The translations under genes were made by a program, and so were the position numbers. From JBGAMH01 sp044222045 (GTDB lineage: Bacteria > Eisenbacteria > RBG-16-71-46), in assembly GCA_044222045.1 (NCBI GenBank), contig JBGAOB010000106.1:1-13443 (forward strand): a stretch of DNA of 13,443 bases. The letters are read 5' to 3'. This document shows, piece by piece, positions 7,109 to 13,285 of this stretch. Numbering within the stretch: position 1 is the first letter of the stretch; each line of letters begins with the position of its first letter. A model generated the notes under the pieces. It was given only the letters and a program-made list of their open reading frames with translations, was not told the DNA's origin and made no database searches.

Positions 7109-8260
7109 TCATCCCACGGCGTCCGGAAGACGCAGCGGCATGATCAGGCAGAGCAGATCCTCGTCGGCCTGCGGCAGGGCGCCGACGGGTTCGATGACTC
7201 CGGCCGAGAGCGCGCTCTTGAGCCGGAACGTGACCCTTTCGGTCGGGATGCCGCGGAGGATCTGGAGCAGGTACTTGGCGTTGTACCCGATCTCCATGTC
7301 CTCGCCCTTGTAGTCCGCGATCACCGTCTGTTCGCCGGCGCCGAAGTCCGCCGTGGCCGAGGAGATCGAGAACTTGCCGTCGCGCAGCGAGAAGCGGATC
7401 TGCATCGTGTTGCTGTCCGCGTGCGACGCGACGATGTCCACCGCCTCGATCAGGTCGGCGCGCGCGGCCGAGAGTTCGCGCGGGTTGTCCTTGGGGATCA
7501 CCTGTTCGTAGTTCGGGTACGGCCCCTCGATCAGGCGCGCGTACACCTGCACCTGGTACTCCCCCACCTGCGTGGCGAAACCCACGTGGTTCTTGCCGTC
7601 GGCGATGCGCATCTCCACGGGGCTCGTGGCTTCCTGCGCGAAACGACTGACGGAGTTCAGCACGCGGCTCGGAACGATCACGCCTTCCTTGGTCAGGTCG
7701 CCGAACGCGCCCTTGCGGATCGAGCGCGCCAGCCGGTGCCCGTCGGTCGCGACGAACGCCACCTGCTTGTCGGTGCCGTGCACGAGCACACCGTTCAGCT
7801 GCGGGCGGGCGGGCTCGTCGGACGCGGCGTAGGCGCTGCGCTCGATCAGCCGCGCGAGCGCGTCGCCTTCGAGCGCCACGCGCGTGTCGCCCTTGAGTTC
7901 GGGCACACGCGGGAACTCGTCGGCCACCTGCACGGGGAAGCGCGACCAGCCCTTGCCGTCGCCGTAGCGCACCTCGCACTGGCTGGCCTGCAGCGCCAGG
8001 CTCACGGGGCCCTTCGGCATCTTGCGAATGACTTCGTTGAAATGCCTCGCCGAGAGCGCCGCCCGGCCGGGCGTGCGCACGGTACAGGGCACGAGCACCG
8101 ACGTGGTCACGTCGAGGTCCGTCCCGGTCACGCGAAGGCCGTTCTTGTCGGCCTCGAGGAGCACGCAGTTCAGCAGCGGCTGGGTGCTTTTCTGGGGAAC
8201 CGATCCAAGGGCCCGACCCACGGCGAATGCCAGGTCGCCCTGCTGGATGGTGAGGTCCAT
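7109..8260 (-). CDS. dnaN: DNA polymerase III beta subunit (sliding clamp)
   Basis: Ring-shaped homodimer that tethers polymerase III and other clamp-binding proteins to DNA. The 383 residues fit three repeated clamp domains at about 1-125, 126-250 and 251-378. Recognisable parts are STQPLLNCVLLEA at 25-37, the TDLD at 47-50, and the C-terminal CLIMPLRL. In many species the protein ends at the equivalent of MPMRL; here five residues (PDAVG) follow. The ATG at 8260 has AGGGAG seven bases upstream. It is the first gene after the origin spacer and is followed after four bases by dciA. A good sigma-70-type promoter lies about 95 bases upstream (8355-8383). Confidence 0.98.
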   Translation of the reverse strand: MDLTIQQGDLAFAVGRALGSVPQKSTQPLLNCVLLEADKNGLRVTGTDLDVTTSVLVPCTVRTPGRAALSARHFNEVIRKMPKGPVSLALQASQCEVRYGDGKGWSRFPVQVADEFPRVPELKGDTRVALEGDALARLIERSAYAASDEPARPQLNGVLVHGTDKQVAFVATDGHRLARSIRKGAFGDLTKEGVIVPSRVLNSVSRFAQEATSPVEMRIADGKNHVGFATQVGEYQVQVYARLIEGPYPNYEQVIPKDNPRELSAARADLIEAVDIVASHADSNTMQIRFSLRDGKFSISSATADFGAGEQTVIADYKGEDMEIGYNAKYLLQILRGIPTERVTFRLKSALSAGVIEPVGALPQADEDLLCLIMPLRLPDAVG

Positions 8261-8354
8261 ACGGTCACTCCCTGACGCTTAGGAAGTTCAAGTCCGGTCA
8301 CGAGTTCCGCCCTGCGGGATACACCCGGACCAGGGGGATTCGGAGGGCGCGAGC

Positions 8355-8383
8355 ATCATAGGCACCCCCCCTCGTGCCTGCAA
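8355..8383 (-). promoter_or_regulatory. Sigma-70-type promoter for dnaN and the downstream operon
   Basis: On the minus strand TTGCAG (8383-8378) is followed by a 17-base spacer and TATGAT (8360-8355). Both hexamers are close to consensus in otherwise GC-rich DNA. The predicted transcript start near 8348 gives a leader of about 88 bases. It sits at the edge of the AT-rich origin tract, so transcription would start next to the unwinding site. Confidence 0.68.
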
Positions 8384-8400
8384 GAACTTTCAAGGCTGGC

Positions 8401-8452
8401 TATAGGCTTCTAACTTCTTTTATCTCAATAGTTAAAGAACTAGTAGCAGTAG
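8401..8452. other. AT-rich unwinding element with DnaA-trio-like repeats
   Basis: Positions 8401-8440 are 29 A/T out of 40, standing out sharply in this high-GC window. Directly to the right, on the plus strand, 8441-8452 reads TAG TAG CAG TAG in trinucleotide register. The register continues leftward with imperfect trios, including AAG at 8435-8437 and TAG at 8429-8431. Known DnaA-trios read 3'-GAT-5' leading away from the boxes, and this polarity is respected because the boxes lie at higher coordinates. Confidence 0.6.
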
Positions 8453-8460
8453 GCGCTGTC

Positions 8461-8603
8461 AGGACTGGGGAGAAGGCGTTCCGGGAGAACCCAAACCCAT
8501 GCCCCGCAACAGGCCACGGGCGCCGGAAGCGCTGTGGAGAACCGGCGAGTTGTTCACATGCTCTCCGCAACCGCGCGGAACCGCATGGACTCTCCCCAGT
8601 CCT
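8461..8603. repeat. 13-bp perfect inverted repeat inside the origin
   Basis: AGGACTGGGGAGA at 8461-8473 is the exact reverse complement of TCTCCCCAGTCCT at 8591-8603, 117 bases apart. Neither neighbouring base pair extends it. The left arm starts nine bases from the trio run and contains a degenerate DnaA-box-like TTCTCCCCA on the minus strand (8474-8466). The right arm touches the last strong box region. Function unknown. Confidence 0.7.
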
Positions 8604-8620
8604 CCACAGGGTTTTCCACA
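8533..8620. other. DnaA-box cluster downstream of dnaA
   Basis: TTTTCCACA at 8612-8620 (plus) fits the TTWTNCACA consensus exactly. TTGTTCACA at 8550-8558 (plus) and TTCTCCACA on the minus strand (8541-8533) each differ at one position. A weaker TCCTCCACA lies at 8600-8608. These are the boxes from which DnaA would be guided to the trio run on the left. Confidence 0.7.
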
Positions 8621-8622
8621 GG

Positions 8623-10053
8623 TCATCCGGACGCCAACGTGGAGATCAGGCCGTTCACCTTGTCACGAAAGGCCTCTTCCCCGCTGATGCGATCCGCCAC
8701 GCGGTCGCAGGCATACATGACCGTGGTGTGGTCGCGACCACCGAACACGCGGCCGATCTCGACCAGTGAGAGGTCCGTGAGCTGGCGGAGCAGGTACATC
8801 GCCACCTGGCGCGGCAGCGCGATGTTCTGCGTGCGGCGCTGCCCCAGCAGGGCATCCGTGCGCACGGCGAAACGCTCGCTGACCAGTGACAGGATGCGTT
8901 CCGGCGTGAGCTGCTCGGGTTCCGGGTTCACGTACTGGGCCAGCACCTCCTCGGCCAGCTCCAGCGTGATCTCCGCGTGCGTGAGCGAGGCCACGGCCAG
9001 CAGCCGCACGAGCGAGCCTTCCAGGTCGCGTACGTTGCCGCGCACGCGGTCGGCGATCAGCAGCATCACGTCCTCGGGCACCAGGTGCGAGGCGCTCTCG
9101 AGCTCGGCGCGGTTGCGCAGGATGGCGATGCGCGTCTCCAGGTCGGGCTGCTTGATGTCGGCGATCAACCCCTGGTTGAAACGCGACACCAGGCGATCCT
9201 CGAGCCCTTCCAGGTCCTTTGGTGCCTTGTCGGCCGTGATCACGATCTGCTTGTGGGCGTCGCGAAGCGCGTTGAACGTGTAGAAGAACTCCTCCTGGGT
9301 GCTTTCCTTGCCCGCCAGGAACTGCACGTCGTCGATCAGCAGCACGTCCACGTTGCGGTACTTGTTGCGGAACGCCAGCGTCTGGCCGTGCTGGATCGCG
9401 AAGATCATCTCGTTCGTGAAGCGTTCGGCCGGCACGTAGTGCACGCGGGCGTCGGGGCGCGCGGACTTCACGGCGTGACCGACCGCGTGCAGCAGGTGCG
9501 TCTTGCCGAGGCCGGAGCCGCCGAAGATGAACAGGGGGTTGTAGACGACGCCGGGACGCTCGGACACCGCGCGGCACGCCGCGTGGGTGAACAGGTTGCT
9601 GCCGCCCACGATGAAGCTCTCGAACGTCAGGCGCGGATTGAGCTGGCTCTCGATCCACAGCTTGCCGGCCGCCGGTTTCGCGGGCGGTGTCGGCGCGGCG
9701 GGCTCCGCCACCACCGGTGCGGGCGGACGGAGCGACTCGGACTCGGGGCCGGTCGCAGCCGGCGCGCCGCTCGGCGGAACGGCTTCCCGCGCGGTGAAGC
9801 GGATTTCGGGGCTGCGCCCCAGCGCCTCGGTCAACGAAGCGCGCAGTGCCTCCAGGTAGTGCTCGTGGATCCAATCCACGAAGAATGCATTCGGGACTTC
9901 GAGCTCGACGGCCTGGGTGCTGAGTTCGCGGGGGACGATCGGCCGAAACCAGGTCTCGAACGCCTGCCGGCTGGAGAGACGGGCCTGGACGAAGCCCAGC
10001 GTCGCCTCCCAGAGGCGGGTCTGTTCCTCCGGCTGAACAGATTGGACGGCCAT
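8623..10053 (-). CDS. dnaA: Chromosomal replication initiator protein DnaA
   Basis: AAA+ ATPase that binds DnaA boxes, melts oriC and recruits the helicase; it also regulates its own gene. The 476 residues show four domains. Domain I is at 1-90, with LWEATLGFVQARLS and ETWFRPIV. A Pro/Ala-rich linker runs at about 92-130. The ATPase domain III has Walker A GGSGLGKTH at 178-186, Walker B LLIDDVQF at 238-245 and the arginine-finger segment GLEDRLVSRF at 283-292. The DNA-binding domain IV carries the signature GGRDHTTVMYACDRV at 438-452. The ATG at 10053 has AAGGA seven bases upstream. DnaA-box clusters lie on both sides of the gene. It is transcribed toward dnaN, but the origin spacer has its own promoter for dnaN. 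Confidence 0.99.
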   Translation of the reverse strand: MAVQSVQPEEQTRLWEATLGFVQARLSSRQAFETWFRPIVPRELSTQAVELEVPNAFFVDWIHEHYLEALRASLTEALGRSPEIRFTAREAVPPSGAPAATGPESESLRPPAPVVAEPAAPTPPAKPAAGKLWIESQLNPRLTFESFIVGGSNLFTHAACRAVSERPGVVYNPLFIFGGSGLGKTHLLHAVGHAVKSARPDARVHYVPAERFTNEMIFAIQHGQTLAFRNKYRNVDVLLIDDVQFLAGKESTQEEFFYTFNALRDAHKQIVITADKAPKDLEGLEDRLVSRFNQGLIADIKQPDLETRIAILRNRAELESASHLVPEDVMLLIADRVRGNVRDLEGSLVRLLAVASLTHAEITLELAEEVLAQYVNPEPEQLTPERILSLVSERFAVRTDALLGQRRTQNIALPRQVAMYLLRQLTDLSLVEIGRVFGGRDHTTVMYACDRVADRISGEEAFRDKVNGLISTLASG

Positions 10054-10083
10054 TCCACGGTCCTTGCAGAAAGGTCAGGGGAC

Positions 10084-10377
10084 TTATCCACAGGGCCCGA
10101 AATCGCGAGAGCGTTGCTCCATCGCGGGGGCGGACTCTGGGGCGGGTCCGATGTGGAAACCCGCGGGCGAAACTGTCCACAATTCTTCCATGTGTCTCAA
10201 CTTCAAGCAGAGCAGTGCGTTAAGGCTCCGGAAGGCCTCCTTCCTCCACAGCTTTTCCACACTCCGCTGGCGAAAAGTCCCCCGCGGTGGGGAAAACCCT
10301 CCGCGCGCGCCGCGGCGTGTAACGCCAAGCGATTGCCGATCTTCGAGTTGTCGAGGATTGCCAGGTCCTGTGGAAGG
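10084..10377. other. DnaA-box cluster upstream of dnaA
   Basis: Exact consensus boxes are TTATCCACA at 10084-10092 and TTTTCCACA at 10253-10261, both on the plus strand. One-mismatch copies are GTTTCCACA (minus, 10160-10152) and TTTTCCCCA (minus, 10296-10288). Weaker copies with two mismatches are CTGTCCACA (10173-10181), TCCTCCACA (10242-10250) and CCTTCCACA (minus, 10377-10369). Such clusters commonly mediate autoregulation and form the second box array of bipartite origins. Confidence 0.72.
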
Positions 10378-10411
10378 CGGGGGGTCTGCACCACCTTCAC
10401 GCGGGGGGGTC

Positions 10412-10440
10412 AGGCTAGCACCCGCCCAAGGGGTGAACAA
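10412..10440 (-). promoter_or_regulatory. dnaA: Candidate dnaA promoter
   Basis: On the minus strand TTGTTC (10440-10435), a 17-base spacer and TAGCCT (10417-10412) form a moderate sigma-70-like pair. The -35 element lies inside a DnaA-box-like TTGTTCACC. It would give a leader of about 350 bases containing all upstream DnaA boxes. I found no convincing promoter closer to the gene, so this is tentative. Confidence 0.35.
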
Positions 10441-10469
10441 GACCGGAGCTTCCGGGCTTGTCTGGGTGC

Positions 10470-10500
10470 CGGCAACGCGATGATTTTCAATGCGTTGCCG
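10470..10500. repeat. Perfect 9-bp stem hairpin between the barrel gene and dnaA
   Basis: CGGCAACGC at 10470-10478 pairs with GCGTTGCCG at 10492-10500 around a 13-base AT-rich loop. It lies 69 bases beyond the stop of the gene ending at 10569. No U-tract follows on the minus strand, so intrinsic termination is not supported. A protein-binding site or mRNA 3'-end structure is possible. Confidence 0.45.
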
Positions 10501-10532
10501 CATTCGAGCGAATGCCGTCGCAGCCGGCGCGC

Positions 10533-10554
10533 GATGCTTGTGATCACGCGCATC
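10533..10554. promoter_or_regulatory. 22-bp imperfect palindrome, operator-like or 3'-end hairpin
   Basis: GATGC at 10533 and GCATC at 10550 flank a central GTGATCAC at 10540-10547. The two 11-base halves match at 9 positions. It begins 15 bases beyond the stop of the gene ending at 10569. The symmetry resembles a dimeric regulator site, but no regulator can be named. Confidence 0.35.
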
Positions 10555-10568
10555 CGCCCCGGAGGCGC

Positions 10569-11201
10569 TCAGAACGCGGTCTGAACGCCCACCAGGGCCG
10601 AGAAGTTGTCGTTGAACTCGTCGTTGAAGTGCGGCTGGAGCTCCGCCAGCAGGAAGACGTCGCGCTGGATCTCCCAGCTCGCACCCAGGGCCAGGCCCAG
10701 GCCGAGGTCGGTCTGGTTCTCGCCCGTGACGTCGAGTCGCGAGAACAGCAGCGAGATCCCACCGTACGGCGTGGCCGGCCGGCCCGCGAACTCCAACGTG
10801 CGGCTCACCTGCAGCACGGGGGCCACGGTCATCAGTGTGTACTCGTCCGCGGTCTCCACGCCGATCGCACCGCCCAGCGCCAGGTCCAGCGGCAGGTCGG
10901 CGGTCGACTGCGCGATCCGCGTGCGGAAGTCGGCGCCCAGGCGGATCGCGCTGCGGCGGCCGATGCCCACGTCCACGCGCGAGACGCCGCCCTGGAAGCC
11001 GAAGTCGACGCCCGGGTAGAAGCTCAACCGCAACTCGCCGAGCACGCCCAGCGTCTGCTCGCCCATCTGCAGCATCACGCCGGCGCGACGGCCGTTCATC
11101 TCGAGCGGGCGCGCCCCGCCCATCTGGCCGAACACCTGCGCGTGCGCCGAACCGGCGCTCAGCGTGGCCACCACGAGAATGGCCGCGAACGCGTGCTTCA
11201 T
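10569..11201 (-). CDS. Putative small outer-membrane beta-barrel protein
   Basis: I do not recognise a named family. The 210-residue product has a Sec signal, MKHAFAAILVVATLSAGSAHA, with likely cleavage after residue 21 before QVFGQ. The mature part is rich in glycine and alternating hydrophobic strands, for example LRLSFYPGVDFGFQGG, ISLLFSRLDVTG and LGLGLALGASWEI. It ends VGVQTAF, with the C-terminal Phe typical of barrels handled by the BAM machinery. The ATG at 11201 was chosen because GGGAGG lies five bases upstream and the signal peptide begins there; a longer open frame upstream to 11252 lacks these features. It reads toward dnaA but is separated from it by 515 bases, so it is probably a separate transcript. 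It resembles the barrel gene at 4176-4859 in size and architecture, though not obviously in sequence. Confidence 0.8.
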   Translation of the reverse strand: MKHAFAAILVVATLSAGSAHAQVFGQMGGARPLEMNGRRAGVMLQMGEQTLGVLGELRLSFYPGVDFGFQGGVSRVDVGIGRRSAIRLGADFRTRIAQSTADLPLDLALGGAIGVETADEYTLMTVAPVLQVSRTLEFAGRPATPYGGISLLFSRLDVTGENQTDLGLGLALGASWEIQRDVFLLAELQPHFNDEFNDNFSALVGVQTAF

Positions 11202-11228
11202 GATCGCCTCCCTGTGATTCGTCCGCGC

Positions 11229-11269
11229 GCCGTCGTGGCGCGACCGCGCCAACGTGCGGCCACGACGGC
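11229..11269. repeat. 11-bp perfect inverted repeat in the divergent promoter region
   Basis: GCCGTCGTGGC at 11229-11239 pairs with GCCACGACGGC at 11259-11269 across 19 bases. It sits in the 123-base gap between two divergent genes. On the minus strand a TTGACC (11280-11275) lies just outside the right arm. A weak CACGTT (11256-11251) 18 bases further on falls between the arms. The arms would thus bracket the start of transcription of the barrel gene, as an operator would. Confidence 0.5.
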
Positions 11270-11288
11270 CGGGCGGTCAAGCGGAACC

Positions 11289-11318
11289 TTGCCGTTGCGC
11301 GTGCCGGCGTGGTACCAG
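11289..11318 (+). promoter_or_regulatory. Candidate promoter giving a leaderless mRNA for the HAD gene
   Basis: TTGCCG (11289-11294), an 18-base spacer and TACCAG (11313-11318) put the transcript start at or next to the ATG at 11325. That would explain why no Shine-Dalgarno sequence precedes the gene. The -10 lacks the conserved last T, so this is tentative. Confidence 0.3.
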
Positions 11319-11324
11319 CGCCCG

Positions 11325-12233
11325 ATGCGACTGCTCAGCGACTTCGACGGCGTCTGGACGCACCCTCGCGCCGAGGCGGAATCCCAGGGCCGCGTGCTCG
11401 ACGACGCGCTGGCCGGACTCGTCCCCGAGCACGAGCGCGCCGAGGTTCGCGCGTGGATCGCCGACGCGCGCCGCGCCGTGGCCGCGGAGCCCACGCTGTG
11501 GGGCTGGGCGCCCGGCGGGCGGATCACCGCTTTCGCCGACGAGGACCCGTTCGCGCCGCACTCGGCGCTGCTGCACTACATCGGCGTGCAGGCGCACGAG
11601 GACGCGGTCGTCCACGGGCACTCGATCGCGCACCGTCTGCGCGACGCGGTGGTGGCCGGCGAACACCGCACGCTGGAGGCGTTCGGCGGCTGGTGCCACG
11701 TCGAAGGCGTGCGCCGGGTGGTGTCCGCGCGCGGCCCGGCGATCCTGCCCGACGCGCGCGACGTGGCCGCGGGGCTGCTGTCGGTGGCGGACGTCGTCGT
11801 GGTGTCGAACTCGACCACGGCCAAGCTGCAGGAGTGGTTCGGCCACGCCGGGCTCGCCACCACCGTGCACCCGGAGTCGCGCCCCGGCGCGTTCCGCCTG
11901 CGCGGTTCGGCGCGCAAGTTCGAGCTGTCGCCCGCCGAGAGCGAGTGGCTCGATCTGGGCGCGCTGCGCGTGGACGTGGCGCGGCCGATGTACCTCGACG
12001 CGCTGCGCGAGGAAGCGCCCGACGCGGTGGTGGGCGACGTGTTCAGCATCGACCTCGCGCTGCCGTTGGTGCTCAAGCGCAACGATCCGGCGTGGCGCCA
12101 CGTGCGGTTGTTCTGGCTGGCCCGCGACTACGCGCCCGCGTGGCTCGCCTCGATCCTCGCGGAACTGGCACCCGAGGTGGAGATCGTCCGCGACGGCCTG
12201 CCCGGCGTGGCGCGCTCGCTCGGCGCGGTGTAG
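11325..12233 (+). CDS. HAD-superfamily hydrolase-like protein, substrate unknown
   Basis: Haloacid-dehalogenase fold proteins are mostly Mg2+-dependent phosphatases using an Asp nucleophile. The 302-residue product starts MRLLSDFDGVWTH: Asp6 and Asp8 form motif I (DxDG). VVVVS at 157-161 fits motif II, Lys198 in ARKF is a candidate for motif III, and GDVFSID at 237-243 fits the acidic motif IV GDxxxxD. The region between motifs I and II (about 15-150) is large enough for a cap domain. The ATG at 11325 puts motif I at the usual distance from the N-terminus. No ribosome site precedes it; GTG at 11301 is an alternative start. It diverges from the barrel gene and converges on the GNAT gene with an 18-base gap. 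The specific reaction cannot be told. Confidence 0.78.
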   Translation: MRLLSDFDGVWTHPRAEAESQGRVLDDALAGLVPEHERAEVRAWIADARRAVAAEPTLWGWAPGGRITAFADEDPFAPHSALLHYIGVQAHEDAVVHGHSIAHRLRDAVVAGEHRTLEAFGGWCHVEGVRRVVSARGPAILPDARDVAAGLLSVADVVVVSNSTTAKLQEWFGHAGLATTVHPESRPGAFRLRGSARKFELSPAESEWLDLGALRVDVARPMYLDALREEAPDAVVGDVFSIDLALPLVLKRNDPAWRHVRLFWLARDYAPAWLASILAELAPEVEIVRDGLPGVARSLGAV

Positions 12234-12251
12234 CGCCGCGCGGCCGGGCGG

Positions 12252-13235
12252 TCAGTCGCGCCGTTCGTAGAACACCGAGGCCCAGGTCGCGCGCGTGCGG
12301 AAGCCGAGGCGCTCGTACACCGCGAGCGCCGGCGCGTTGAAGTCGTTCACGAACAGGCACACCTGCGCGCTGCGGGCGAACAGGCGGCGGCACAGCTCGC
12401 CGAGACCGCGCGTGGCGAGCCCCTGCCCGCGGCGCTCCGGCGGCGTGTACACGCCCGACACCTGCGCCGCGTCCACCGTGAGCGCGCTCACGCTGGCGCG
12501 GAATGCGAGCCCGCGAGCGTCGCGCACCAGCCACGTGTGGCCGTCGCGGCAGTCCTCCTCGACGCGGCGCGCGTACGCGACCGGATCGGCCTCGCGCGGG
12601 TCCTCGAGCAATTCCTCGGCGCGCAACGCGGCGCCGCTCTCGTACACGAGCGCGTAGTCCTCGCGCCGGGCGTTCCGGAGTTCGGGCACCGCGGGGCCGG
12701 GGGGGAGGTCGGCGGGGGAGAGCGACAGGTAGAGCTGGTCGCCGCTCTCGTAGACGAGCGCGTAGTCCTCGCGCCGCGCGGGGCGCAGTTCGGGCACGCG
12801 CGGGACGGGAACGAGGTCGGCGGGGGAGAGCGAGAGGTAGAGCTGGTCGCGGGCGATCCGCGGCGGGCCCGCCTCGCTCACCGCCGCCGCGAGTGCGAGC
12901 ACGGGCCGTCGCGGACCGATGATCTGCCAGCGCTTCGGCAGCGCGGTCACGCGCACCTGCAGCACCGTGGCGAGCCGCGCGAACGCCTCGAGATCGTCGC
13001 CCGACGGCAGCACGGCGCCCGAGAGCCCGCCCAGGTAGAGCAGCGCGGTGAGCCGTGTGCCGCGCCGCGCCGCCCAGAACTCGTCCTTCGGGCGCGCGAG
13101 CGCGTCCCGCAGCGCCAGCGCCGTGAGGTAGACGTTCAGCACCGGGTCCGCGCCCAGGAACGTCAGCACCTCGGGCGTGTCCGGCGGACCGAGCTGTTCC
13201 AGCGAGATCGATCCTGTGTCGTGTTCGAGCGTCAT
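12252..13235 (-). CDS. GNAT-family N-acetyltransferase, DUF4081-type, with internal duplication
   Basis: Transfers an acyl group from acyl-CoA to an unknown acceptor in the cytoplasm. The 327-residue protein has an N-terminal domain (about 10-128, with GADPVLNVYLTALALRDAL) like DUF4081 and a C-terminal GNAT domain. The latter has VSGVYTPPERRGQGLATRGL, where RRGQGLA is the acetyl-CoA pyrophosphate loop (R/Q-x-x-G-x-A). It ends with LFVNDFNAPALAVYERLGF, close to the known ending of this group. EELLEDPREADP corresponds to the family's Glu-rich segment. Residues 130-165 and 166-201 are a tandem duplication, 32 of 36 identical, covering the linker and first strand of the GNAT domain. The ATG at 13235 lacks a strong ribosome site, but the frame closes soon upstream without another good start. 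It converges on the HAD gene. Confidence 0.87.
   Translation of the reverse strand: MTLEHDTGSISLEQLGPPDTPEVLTFLGADPVLNVYLTALALRDALARPKDEFWAARRGTRLTALLYLGGLSGAVLPSGDDLEAFARLATVLQVRVTALPKRWQIIGPRRPVLALAAAVSEAGPPRIARDQLYLSLSPADLVPVPRVPELRPARREDYALVYESGDQLYLSLSPADLPPGPAVPELRNARREDYALVYESGAALRAEELLEDPREADPVAYARRVEEDCRDGHTWLVRDARGLAFRASVSALTVDAAQVSGVYTPPERRGQGLATRGLGELCRRLFARSAQVCLFVNDFNAPALAVYERLGFRTRATWASVFYERRD
12633..12848. repeat. Two tandem 108-bp units inside the GNAT gene
   Basis: Units 12633-12740 and 12741-12848 are directly adjacent, exactly in frame, and differ at 15 of 108 positions by my alignment (about 86% identity). Differences cluster in the middle (the VPVPRV versus PPGPAV segment), while the ends are nearly identical. 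This suggests an in-frame duplication followed by local divergence or partial conversion. Confidence 0.93.
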
Positions 13236-13260
13236 GGGATCCGCGTCCGGGGCCGGAAGC

Positions 13261-13280
13261 GCGACGCCTCACCGCGTCGC
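13261..13280 (-). promoter_or_regulatory. Leader hairpin upstream of the GNAT gene
   Basis: GCGACGC at 13261-13267 pairs with GCGTCGC at 13274-13280 across a six-base loop. It lies in the predicted 5' leader, 26 bases before the start codon. It could affect translation or mRNA stability; no riboswitch class is recognised. Confidence 0.4.
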
Positions 13281-13285
13281 CGGAA

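Larger units (their letters stand above)
8387..8622. other. Probable chromosomal replication origin (oriC), dnaA-dnaN spacer
   Basis: This part of the 362-base spacer carries the expected origin elements in the expected order from right to left. A DnaA-box group at 8533-8620 is followed by a GC-rich stretch, a DnaA-trio-like run at 8441-8452 and an AT-rich tract at 8401-8440. That order matches the basal unwinding system described for Bacillus subtilis, whose unwinding element also lies between dnaA and dnaN. No protein-coding gene is supported in the spacer. The remaining piece, 8261-8386, is the dnaN leader and promoter. Confidence 0.75.
10054..10568. other. Non-coding dnaA upstream region (515 bases), second half of a bipartite origin
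   Basis: No gene is supported here, and rpmH, often found next to dnaA, is absent. The stretch holds a DnaA-box cluster (10084-10377), a candidate dnaA promoter (10412-10440), a hairpin (10470-10500) and a 22-base imperfect palindrome (10533-10554). It lacks a strongly AT-rich tract. It therefore looks like the regulatory or box-only half of an origin rather than the melting site. Confidence 0.6.

Noticed and set aside
10054..10568. Hidden rpmH, tRNA or small gene upstream of dnaA
   Set aside because: No short frame with an L34-like or other recognisable protein, and no tRNA cloverleaf signature seen. Open frames here are Arg/Pro-rich noise.
10458..11324. N-terminal extension of the HAD protein by about 290 residues
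   Set aside because: It is antisense to the barrel gene and has low-complexity composition. Motif I of the HAD fold sits at residues 6-9 from the ATG at 11325, as expected.
12633..12848. CRISPR-like or satellite repeat
   Set aside because: Only two units, no spacers, and fully in frame inside a coding sequence.
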